Of a stretch of DNA of 64,000 bases, positions 54,359 through 64,000 are shown piece by piece. The stretch is from Salvia splendens (Eukaryota > Streptophyta > Magnoliopsida > Lamiales > Lamiaceae), in assembly GCF_004379255.2 (NCBI RefSeq), contig NC_056048.1:3410001-3474000 (forward strand), in the 5' to 3' direction. The translations under genes were made by a program, and so were the position numbers. Under the pieces are notes generated by a model that did no database searches, had not been told where the DNA came from, and saw only the letters and a list, made by a program, of their open reading frames with translations. Positions within the stretch are counted from its first letter, which is position 1; every line of letters begins with the position of its first letter.

Positions 54359-54649
54359 TGGACAATTTTATTCATTTATACAAGCGCCGTTACTCCGAGG
54401 TTAACAATTCTGATATATAATTAATCTTTTCGGCCTAATTTTCAACGATTCTGATATAAATAGCATTATCGTTGACTTTTAACAATGTGCATGGTACATT
54501 TATGGATTTAAGTGAGTCCTATTTCTATATTTTTGGTGTGAATTGCGTGTTGAATGAGATTTAAGATGTCCACCCATTTAATTTATCGTAAACATAATAT
54601 TTATTTTAGCTCACATTTCGCATTAATCTTTATTAAGTCCATAAATGAT

Positions 54650-54835
54650 ATTCCCCCATTTCAAGCATTTCAAGCTACTTGCAACATATTCTATTTTGAG
54701 TTGTCACAAGCTACTTGCTACATTTTTGTCAAAAAATTTACTCCATCTATCTCTTTTCCTTTATTTTCTCTTTTTCTCTCTTATTTCTTTTTTTTACTTT
54801 ATCCACTCTTCATAATCTTTAAACGTCAATTTCAT
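54650..54835. mobile_element. Stowaway-type MITE, truncated copy B
   Basis: Aligns with 49686-49850 (caagctacttgcaacatatt, tgtcacaagctacttgctac, atccactcttcat). The right end is lost where the second copia element begins near 54840. Confidence 0.65.
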
Positions 54836-54962
54836 TTTCAGGATTTTGGTTGGAAGGCGATTGATGAGATAGATTGATGTAGCGACGGCTTTGGGCCAAA
54901 AAAGTTTGGAACTTTGGATTCGATCATAAGAGCTCGGGTCATAGCACTGTTAACAAATTCTG

Positions 54963-55898
54963 TTATGGTGTACAGGCACAAGAAGTTTGATGAATTATCT
55001 CATTATTTTTACAAAACTTGGTCATAGCACTGTTAACAAATTCCCTCTCATTATCTGACCTAAGGGTTTTTATGGTGGTATGGTATTGCGTCTGGATTAG
55101 TTTAAAAAATGATGCAAATCTATCAAAGACTTCTAACTTGTGTTTCAAAAAATAAATCCATGTCATCCTAGTACAGTCATCCAAAAAGATCACAAAATAT
55201 CGAAAGTCATTTCCACCAACAAAAGGCGCAGGGCCCCAAACATCATAGTGTACTAAAGAAAACATAGATTGCATACGAGTGTTTGTAGGTTTAAAATTCT
55301 GTCTGTGGCTCTTGGCCAAAATACAAGTCTCGCAAGAAAAATCAGAAGAAATAGAAAGGTTTGGGTAAAGTAATTTAAAGTAACCAGGAGAGGGGTGTCC
55401 TAGTCTTCGGTGCCAGAGCCAAGTTTCCTGTTTTGTGGATCTGTGAGCCAGCATCGCACTTCCATGTTGAGCTATCTCGTCCACGTAATAGAGCTCTTGC
55501 TTCTCAGTGCCACGCCCAAGAATCCTCCTCGTCCGAATATCCTGCAGAATACAAAAATCAGGATGCATTAGGAGTGTGCAATTCAACTCCTTTGTCACAT
55601 GACTTATAGACATCAATCTTTGAGACAGTGTAGGAACATAGAGACAGTTCTTAAGCCGGAGTGTGGGTGATATTTCAATCGTGCCCGAACCCACAACAGT
55701 AATTAATTTCTCATTCGCAGTTCTAATAAATGATCTATCAGCATCTTCACTATAATCAAGAAAATCATTTTTATCTGAAGTCATGGTATCGGTTGCCCCA
55801 CAATCAAATATCCAATCTTTCGATTTCTTTTCAGTGATGTCATAAACATGAAATGCAGCGGAAATCTCTCGAAAGGGTGTAAAAGTATTTTCTGACAC
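54963..55898 (-). pseudogene. copia protease-integrase fragment
   Basis: Protease WIFDCGATDTMT, GAG-pre-integrase TWLWHRRLGHPSPGYF with the Cys pair CETC, then the integrase core to HQTSCACTP followed by stop. Integrase Asp residues are present (DDCTRM, SDNE). Beyond the stop a 24-bp copy of upstream integrase sequence (aatttgttaacagtgctatg region) has replaced the expected Q-N-G-V-A-E-R block. Confidence 0.85.
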
Positions 55899-56323
55899 AA
55901 AATTGGGGTAGTTTTCGGATTTATTGGCAGCTGTGGATCTTTTTCTAATTTTCTGGAAGTCTGGGGGTTCATATATATGTAGATGGGGTCTTTTTTGTAT
56001 TTTGCAAATTTCAGGTGAGGAAACTTATAATTCGACAAACTTGTATTTTTACCTCCTTTGGCTGTTGCGCCGCCTCCGACTTCCGTCCATTCTGCGAAAT
56101 TACCGGCGCCCCTCATGTTGCCGCCGGCCGATGGAGACTCCTGTCGCATCCCCATTCCGACTCCGGTTGATTCCCCATGATTTCCGGCCTCGATTCACCG
56201 CGGGACCCCTTCTTCGTTCACGCCGATAGTGATTTTCACCTGGGCTGGGGAGGTTTTCGCCTTCTGTCGTTCCTCCCACCAATCCGGGAGGACCATAGTT
56301 TTGAGGATTCGCCGCGGGACCCC

Positions 56324-57204
56324 TTACTCAGGTTTGAAGCAGTTCTCCCAAGTGTGCTTCTGCTTTCTGCAATGGGAGCACCATAGTTTCGAGGTATCGA
56401 CCTTGTTTCCCGGTCGGCTGGTGGCCGCGGGGCGCGGTGGTGGCGCGCTGTTTCGGTGTGGCGGTCGTTGATTCTGTGAGACGAAACCTTGTTCGATTCC
56501 CCCGCCAAATGATGATTCGTTTCCGCCGGTGGGTGAGGATAACGCCGGTGGCATGATTCGACGTCGAGCTGCCTCCGTCTTCACCCATCCGTACGCGACA
56601 TCCACTGATGGCGCCGGTTCTTCCTTCAAGATCTCCCTTCGGATTGAGTCGTATTCCTGATTTAATCCGGTCAGGAATTTGATGAGTCGTTTGGAATTTG
56701 AGTAGTTCCGGAATTGGTCTATCCCCTTATCACAGTAGCTAATCGGTTGTTTCTGACTCCGATCTATATTGATCCACAATCCGTGAATCTTTCTGTAGTA
56801 TGTTTTTAGGTCCATGTTGCCTTGTTTGATGTTAATTGCTTTCTCTTCCAGGTCATAAATGAGGTATCGGTCGGCCTTACTCTCGAACGTCACCGCGAGG
56901 TTGTCCCACAGGGCCTTCGAGGTCTGGTGGCGAAGTCCGCGATGATGTCGTTTTCAATATTGTCGACGATCCATGAGAACACCACGAGGTCGTTCTCTTC
57001 CCATTCGCCGTATCCCCTGCTTCCCGATTCTAGGGGATCATTCTTGATATGTGAGTAGGCGCCCCTGCCTCCAATCTTCACCTTGATCAATCGTGCCCAC
57101 AACGGGTAGTTCCTACCATTCAGTTTGAACAGTACCGTGATGCTTTTGTTGTTTCTGAGGCTTACTGCTTGTTCCACCTCCTTCGTATCTTCTGTGTCTG
57201 ACAT
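56324..57204 (-). pseudogene. copia gag, frameshifted
   Basis: N-terminal part 57204-56890 (VLFKLNGRNYPLWARL) and C-terminal part 56893-56324 (LKTYYRKIHGLWINID, LIKFLTGLNQEYD, CSHCRKQKHTWENC). They overlap in different frames at about 56890, so a single indel separates them. Confidence 0.8.
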
Positions 57205-57321
57205 GTTTGGATGTAGGTTCTGGGTATTTTGGATCGGTTTTGGCTGAAAAGGGTCGAGAAATATGTATCATCGGCTATGATGATATTTTTCTGAGCCGCG
57301 ATCATTCTGCTCTTGATACCA

Positions 57322-57521
57322 TGTTAAACTCAATGGGGGAAATCATATTCTTATTCATTGTCCCTTGAATGCATAGATTACAATGTTATATAGGCTAGAG
57401 GATTCTACATATATGGTAAACCTAATTTACAATAATTACACTGAGATATATATGGCATAATATATTCTCATAGCAATTTCATATGATCTGCTGTCTGATT
57501 TCGTGTGATATGATTCTAACA
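57322..57521 (-). repeat. LTR of second copia element
   Basis: 200 bp from TGTTAGAATCATATC to TTGAGTTTAACA on the minus strand, followed by the primer-binding site TGGTATCAAGAGC. Its outer end at 57521 abuts CRK-11 coding sequence. Confidence 0.8.
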
Positions 57522-57688
57522 TTGCCGATGTTTGTAGAGAGAGAAGAGAGAGTGGTGTTGATGTTAGCGCTATATGCGCTGTTGCTGCTATAGTTGCCAT
57601 TTCTGCCGCAAATGGATTGGCCCAAGGCTAAGTGATCTGTTTGGATCAACAACACCAAGAACCCCAAGAACAATCTTTGATAAGTCAT
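57522..57688 (-). pseudogene. CRK-11, signal peptide and start of DUF26-1 only
   Basis: Starts MTYQRLFLGFLVLLIQ (57688), continues CGRNGNYSSNSAYSANINTT to LSTNIGN, then stops at the copia LTR. All downstream exons are absent. Confidence 0.9.
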
Positions 57689-57842
57689 ATACTTTAGTTT
57701 GAATGCAATTTCTTATCTGATTTTTTATCATCGAGAGCTGGTTGAATTTGTCACGTAAGAAAATGTTCATGGTTGATCAAGTAGGATTATTTAATATAAA
57801 TAATAGGTCTCACGTTTATTAACTCATTCAATTAACTTTATA

Positions 57843-58095
57843 CCCCCTCCGTCCCTGAAAGTTTGTCCAATTTTTCTATTTCTGTCCGTCCCATAAAATT
57901 TGTCACATTTCACTTTTTACCATTTTTTGTAGTAGACGCCATATTCCACTAACTCATTTATACTCACATTTTATTATAAAATTAATATATAAAAGTAGGA
58001 CTCACATTCAACTAACTTTTTCAACTCACTTTTCATTACATTTCTTAAAACCCGCTCCGGGTCTAAGTGGGACAATATTTGGGGGACGGAGGAAG
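57843..58095. mobile_element. Stowaway-type MITE
   Basis: 253 bp, CCCCCTCCGTCCCTGAAAG at the left and ggacggaggaag at the right, TA on each side (57841-57842 and 58096-58097). Lies in the 5' flank of CRK-11. Confidence 0.78.
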
Positions 58096-58784
58096 TATTA
58101 TAAACTTAATAATATAAAAATGAGTTCTACGTTCCACTATCTTTTTTCATCCGCTTTCTTTTATATTTCTTAAATGATTGTTGAACTCGATCGGGACTCT
58201 TAATACTGGACGAAAGAAGTAATATGTGTGATAACTTTTCCTTGGTTCCAGAACCAATGTTTGAAATGGTAAAATGATGGGAAACTTCCCCAACCTTGTC
58301 TCATACACTTCCAACACTAACCAAAAATTAGATAAGTAGTGAAAGCGACGGTAGACCAAGTCTACCCTCACAAATCATTCAACTCAAATTAAAACACATT
58401 TGGTATACGACATGAAATTTTACTTTTCGTTTAAGTATAGCCTATTGGACACGTTAGTTGCTAAAATTAACGACTCCGTAAATTTAAAAAGTTATAGTTC
58501 AGCTAACCAAAAAAGTACTCCGTGAATAATTCAACAAACAAATTAACTAAATACTTATATTAACTGAAATGTAAAGCTTAATTACATATAAACTAATTAT
58601 ATTGTAATAATAACAAATTGACTCATAGTTGACTGGTGATAGTTATAAGAAAATTATTTGAATTTGTTAAAAAAAAGAAAGAGTAAAAATTAATTTGAAT
58701 TGACAATGTGTAGTGTGTGGAAGAAAAAGGCATAGTGAGGAGTATTTAACAGGGACACGAGGAAGTAATAAATTAATCAGTCGT
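58096..58784. other. AT-rich spacer at the orientation switch, no gene
   Basis: No coding frame. Separates minus-strand CRK-11 from plus-strand CRK-12, so the inversion boundary of the cluster lies in or near it. Confidence 0.4.
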
Positions 58785-58855
58785 GTCCATGAACAAGAGT
58801 TCCAACTGCATTCATCATTCTCCATGAACAAGAGTTCCAACTGCATTCATCAAAA
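58785..58855. repeat. Two-copy 36-bp tandem repeat
   Basis: tccatgaacaagagttccaa followed by ctgcattcatca occurs twice in direct orientation (58785 on and 58821 on), just upstream of the CRK-12 remnant. The ctgcattcat motif resembles sequence just before the ATG of several CRKs. Confidence 0.75.
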
Positions 58856-58945
58856 CTGCTAATATACCTGCTGCTTGTGATGGGAAGAGAGGGTGTAGAG
58901 TGATCTCCCCCAGCTGCACAATGCGTTTCGAGATATATTCGTTTT

Positions 58946-59942
<997 letters not shown>

Positions 59943-61677
59943 AACGATACTTAGCATCGTCCTATTTATACCGGTGTAGGAATGAACTACACAAATACAT
60001 GTATATATATCAAAGAAATAAAGTACTATTACTACATAATAGTAAGAGTAGTAGATGGATCAATTGTTCATTAGAAGTATAGTAGTATTAATCTTCAACA
60101 ACTCTTTTTACTAGCTTACTCCATACTTCTTTCTTAAAAGCCTAAATTTTTTGTAGAGAGTAGGTCACTTTTTCTCTTGACAATTCCTTGTTGCCCAAAG
60201 TATTCATTAATTATTTAGTGTCAATTCTAGGTTCATCTTTGAGTTCATATAAGACTTTTCCTAACCGATATATTTCTCTTGAACCTCCACAAAACCTTTA
60301 GATTGCTATAATATGTCTTCCAATTCTCTATTGAGAAATGCTAATTTTATATATCAACCAAATAAACTAAACAGAAAAAAATATCAGTTAATTAACCTAA
60401 TTATTTAGGGAAATGATTTTTTGATCTAATGTTTCTATGTCATTACTGATAACCCTTGATTTGATTATGTTTTAATTTTTTTGATTGTGAAATAAGTTGA
60501 TAGGACAAATAATGGTCAAGTCAACGGATAACGCGGAATGTAGATTTTGGTGTTTAACTAATCAAAAAGCCGTGTTGATTTGGTCAATGCACAGCTGTAA
60601 CCTGAGGCAATTTGTCGTAGTGCTGTCCCTATCAAAACCCATAAATTTCATCAAAGTCAATATTGATATTTCTATTTACATCAAAAAAGAATTAGGCCAA
60701 AAACTAACAGGTGGGAGATTAATATAATGGAAATATGGAATTTCCACACAACCACGTAGTACCCGGAGATATCACGCTTGTATAATTCTGACAATTATCT
60801 TATAAGACCATCTCTCCAAATATACACCAAATTTCATTTTTGGTATTGAAAATTTCTCCAATCATACACAAATTTAAACCCAAACTCATTATTGCATTTT
60901 TCTACGAAACAACACCAAATATAGAAATACTGCAAAAATTTGTGAAACATATGCTCAAAAATGGTTTAAGATTTGTTAATAGTTGGAATAAACACTTTAA
61001 TGGGAATGAATCAAATGCAAACTCTAAATACTGTACAAACTTCAAACTATGATCTGGACCGTCAAAAAATGTCAACAGATTAGAAAATAATAGCATCAAA
61101 AAATATCAACACAGTGTCAACGGTTGACACCGTGTGACTGTTGACATTGTATTGATATCAAAATCTTGACATTTTATACTGGGTTGATATTGTGTTAAAG
61201 TTGTGTTGACACTATGTTGAAAAGTTTGAAGTTTGTACAATATATGAGTTTACATTTTATCACTATCCCACTTTAGTGTGACATATAATTAATCAGAAAT
61301 GAGTTTTGTATAAATGGTTAGAGATTTTTTTAAACAAAAATTTAATAAATTAAAGTAAAGTCTCAAACCATATGTAAAATGGGTGAGCAATTGAAAATAC
61401 AATCCAATATTAAGACAAAATAAAAACCCAAAAAGAACTAAAGAAGCAAAAACCAGCAAAAAAACAACGATTTACAAGATTGGACTAAGAAAAGTGATAA
61501 ATGTGAATGAGTAGAGATAACCTTAATTATAACTTGCTTGCCCCTTGCAAGTATAGAAAACAGAATGTGCTACAATTTTTTATTGAGCAATTAGTATGGT
61601 TATATTATCATCTCGAAAGCTTACCTTCTTTAAAATAGAGCTGCAAATGTAGACTTTCAATTATAAAAGAATCCTAT
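59943..61677. other. AT-rich spacer between CRK-12 and CRK-13, no gene
   Basis: No credible frame; scattered short frames show no family features. Around 61100-61250 there is a cluster of repeated gttgacac/gtgttgac words. Confidence 0.4.
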
Positions 61678-61683
61678 TTGACC
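61678..61683 (+). promoter_or_regulatory. W-box (TTGACC) upstream of CRK-13
   Basis: TTGACC lies about 120 bp before the CRK-13 ATG. WRKY factors bind TTGAC(C/T), and CRK genes are often pathogen- or salicylate-induced. Only the motif is seen; function is inferred. Confidence 0.3.
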
Positions 61684-61804
61684 AACCATGAATAATAGTA
61701 CTAATAATTTAGTGAGGATGATAAGAAATAGGTAGCATCCAAAAATTCTAACTTATGTTCTAAAAATTGCAGAACAACTGCATTCATTCAAACTTCAAAG
61801 TAGT

Positions 61805-64000
61805 ATGACTTATCAAAGATTGTTATTGGGGCTCTTCGTGTTGTTGATCCCTAGAGATCTCTGCGCCCAGGACTTCTCCAGGGCCACTTGCGGCAGCAAC
61901 GGCAACTACACCAGCAACAGCGCATACAGCGCTAACCTCGACACCGCTCTCTCTTCTCTCTCTACAAACATCGACAACGATGGCTTCTACAACGCCTCGA
62001 CCGGGCAGGGCCCCGACCGAGTCAACGCCGTCGCGCTGTGCAGAGGCGACGTTCAGCTCTACACGTGCCGCGAATGCGTGCAAAACGGCGTCTCCAGGCT
62101 CGGGGATTCGTGCCCGGTTCAAAAGCAGGCAGTCTTCTGGGATGAGTTCTGCACTCTGCGATACTCAAATGCTACCGTCTACGGGGCTGTGGCGACTAGC
62201 CCTGGATACTACTTGTGGAATGTAAATAACGTGACGAGTCCAGCGCAGTTTAAGGAGGATCTGAGGACGTTGCTGGATGATCTTCGTAGACGAGCTGCTG
62301 GCGGCTCGTCTACGAGGAAGGTGGCAGCTGGGAATGTAACTGGGCCCGATTTTCAGACGATTTTCGGGTTAGTTCAGTGCACCCCGGATTTGTCATCGGG
62401 GGATTGTACTAGTTGTTTGATTGGTGCCATTTCAGAAATACCGCAATGTTGTGATGGGAAGCAAGGCGGCAGAGTCCTCAGACCAAGTTGCAATCTTCGG
62501 TTTGAGATCGCTCCGTTTTTCAATGAAACTAGGCTTCAGGAACTAGAGTTTGTTCCTCCTTCTCCTCCTCTTATCGAGCCGCCTCCACAGTCACCGCCGT
62601 CAGGTAATCTTAACTGTCTATCTTCTGTTATAAACTCTGCTTCTTAAGGTTTCACTCTGTTTTCGGTGTACTTCAATTGACATGAATTTGGTCTCTTACA
62701 TTAGTACTAATTAGGCTAGTCTTTTGGCATGAATCTTTTACTGATTAAATCTTTTACTGATTAAATTCTTTTGTTTCTTGTTTAAGTTTATTGATCAAAC
62801 TAGTGTTATCACCCGTGCTATGCACGGACAAATGATTTTCAAATAATAAAGATATATTAACGGCTAAATATATTTAAATAAAAAGTTAGAGTGGAGAATA
62901 TGAATATAATAAGACAGAGGATAAATTGGAAATATGCTTCCATTTCAGAAAATGTAATAAGACATTAGAAAAATATGTGTTATAGTTGAATAAATGAAGC
63001 ATATGGTATATAACACTTTATTAGATGTATTTATATCCTTACATTATATATTTGGAAAACACAAAAGTAAAAAAATATTGTATAAATTATATCATGATAA
63101 CATAGTATTCCCTCCGTCCACTCTAAGCGATTAACATGTTTTTGGGGCATCCCACTGAAAATCTATTAAAAAGGTAAATGACTTCACTACTATGTAATGT
63201 ACCAAAATGATAAAATGACTTAACTACTATGAAATGGATGAAATAGTTATATAGTCAATAAAATATGAGTGTTAATGAGTTCGTTGAGTGTGAGATCCAC
63301 TACAAAAGATAGTAAAAGTAAGAGGTGACAAATTTTTAGGGACGGACAAAATGAGAATAAGTGACAAATTTTCAGGAATATGGACAGTAGTATTTTTTAT
63401 AGAATTTTAGTAATTCAAGAGATTTGGTGTCTTTAAAGAATTTTCATAAGTTAATATATGAAAATATAAACACAATTTGCAAACAATTGAGTATGTATTA
63501 ATAACGAAATAATTTTACTTCTAGTTATTAATTACTTTGAATTTACATTAGATAATTTATTTACAATTAAGTTTCAATTATATATGCATCTTTCAATAAA
63601 ATTTAGAAGGACCACTTTTCTATAAAACTACTCGACTACAACATCCTTCAATTTTTATTTATATTTAGATAGAAAACCTACAACTCGGCTTTCTCTCGAA
63701 TTTCAAATCGGTAAATCTCTGAAAAAAAGAAAGGTAATATAGGATGCAGAATACAAAAAAAAATTAGAAAATAAACTCCAAATTTAGCTAACTGGATTTA
63801 CCAAAATGCCCTCTCACATACTATAATGAATCAATACAATAGTTTTATGGGTTTTTTTGGCAGGAAAGAAAAATGGTAGCACGACTATTGTCATAATTGT
63901 GGTTGTAGTTGCTGTGTGCTTGATAGTGGCTGTATCTGCTATCATCTTTCTAAAGAAGAGAAAGAAACAGAAACAGAAACCAACAGAAATTCCTCAAAGT
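61805..64000 (+). CDS. CRK-13, receptor-like kinase, 5' exons only (runs off window)
   Basis: Exon 1 61805-62603 and exon 2 63864-63998; the last two bases of the window (GT) are the exon 2 donor. Start MTYQRLLLGLFVLL, signal peptide, DUF26-1 CRGDVQLYTCREC, DUF26-2 CTPDLSSGDCTSC, proline-rich linker (PPQSPPSG), transmembrane helix ([20 protein letters not shown]) then KKRKKQKQK. No lesion so far. Closest here to CRK-8 by exon 1. Intron 1 (62604-63863) is long and AT-rich, with a Stowaway-like left end near 63110. Kinase exons lie outside. Confidence 0.9.
63107..63395. mobile_element. Degenerate Stowaway-like MITE in CRK-13 intron 1
   Basis: Left end ttccctccgtccactctaag; right side contains gacaaattttcaggaatatg and gggacggac-like words. 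The inverted repeat is imperfect and the right border uncertain. Confidence 0.45.

Larger units (their letters stand above)
54840..57521 (-). mobile_element. Truncated Ty1/copia element that interrupts CRK-11
   Basis: Minus-strand order: LTR (57521-57322), PBS TGGTATCAAGAGC, gag (57204-56324) with CCHC knuckle CSHCRKQKHTWENC, protease (DCGATDTMT), pre-integrase (LWHRRLGHPS), integrase start (DDCTRMTWIYF, LRSDNEREF), then a rearranged integrase end at 54850-54965. RT, RNase H and 3' LTR are missing. gag has a frame change near 56890 and further lesions lie between gag and protease (about 55900-56320). Inactive. Confidence 0.85.

Noticed and set aside
61080..61260. Repeated gttgaca/tgtcaac words as a binding-site array
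   Set aside because: The words are present, but they look like a degenerate microsatellite-like expansion; too far (about 550-700 bp) from CRK-13 and without regular spacing.
61823..62122. Minus-strand frame opposite CRK-13 exon 1
   Set aside because: Same antisense shadow effect; coding evidence (cysteine motif, signal peptide) is all on the plus strand.

Overview
The window is nuclear DNA from a flowering plant. The evidence is GT-AG introns, receptor-kinase genes with the plant seven-exon layout, Ty1/copia and Ty3/gypsy type LTR elements, PIF/Harbinger and Mutator elements, and Stowaway-type MITEs. A eudicot is likely and Lamiales is a guess; the sequence alone does not fix the species.

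The dominant content is a tandem cluster of cysteine-rich receptor-like kinases (CRKs: signal peptide, two DUF26/Gnk2 domains, transmembrane helix, Ser/Thr kinase). I count thirteen CRK loci or relics. Five look intact with frame-consistent exon chains: CRK-1 (508-3924), CRK-4 (24171-26659), CRK-6 (36363-38826), CRK-8 (44727-47229) and CRK-10 (50180-52982), all on the minus strand. CRK-13 (61805 to the window end, plus strand) is intact as far as it can be seen. The rest are broken. CRK-2 (4440-10246) is split by a very young LTR element. CRK-3 and CRK-11 are cut by copia elements. CRK-7 has a solo LTR, a nonsense codon and an 8-bp deletion. CRK-9 is an exon 1/exon 7 deletion fusion. CRK-12 has lost its catalytic lysine and part of the kinase. 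Only tail fragments remain at 34664-34830.

The regions run as follows. 0-10.3 kb: CRK-1 and CRK-2, a divergent subgroup, with a 3.07-kb LTR element (6646-9715) inside CRK-2 exon 1. 10.3-24 kb: AT-rich spacer, a Harbinger-type element (12681-16377) with a nested putative solo LTR, a mosaic copia element (17883-20640), CRK-3, a foldback MITE and a second Harbinger ORF1 pseudogene. 24-27 kb: CRK-4. About 27.0-34.4 kb: a degenerate Harbinger complex with a DDE transposase, a GRF zinc-finger mini-ORF and two SANT/Myb-like genes. 34.4-53 kb: the core tandem array CRK-6 to CRK-10 with repeated spacers and several MITEs. 53-58 kb: a 1-kb DNA transposon, a second truncated copia element and CRK-11. 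58.8-64 kb: orientation flips to plus, with CRK-12 and CRK-13.

The intact CRKs would act at the plasma membrane, with the DUF26 ectodomain outside and the kinase inside; CRKs as a family work in defence, redox and stress signalling. The cluster shows birth-and-death evolution. Duplicated gene-plus-spacer units provide empty sites that date the transposon insertions, and at least four separate LTR-element insertions lie in CRK exons. The least familiar item is the 749-802 codon open frame of the young LTR element: gag-like at its start, followed by about 500 residues I cannot assign, with a recurring FDPG motif and no recognisable pol.
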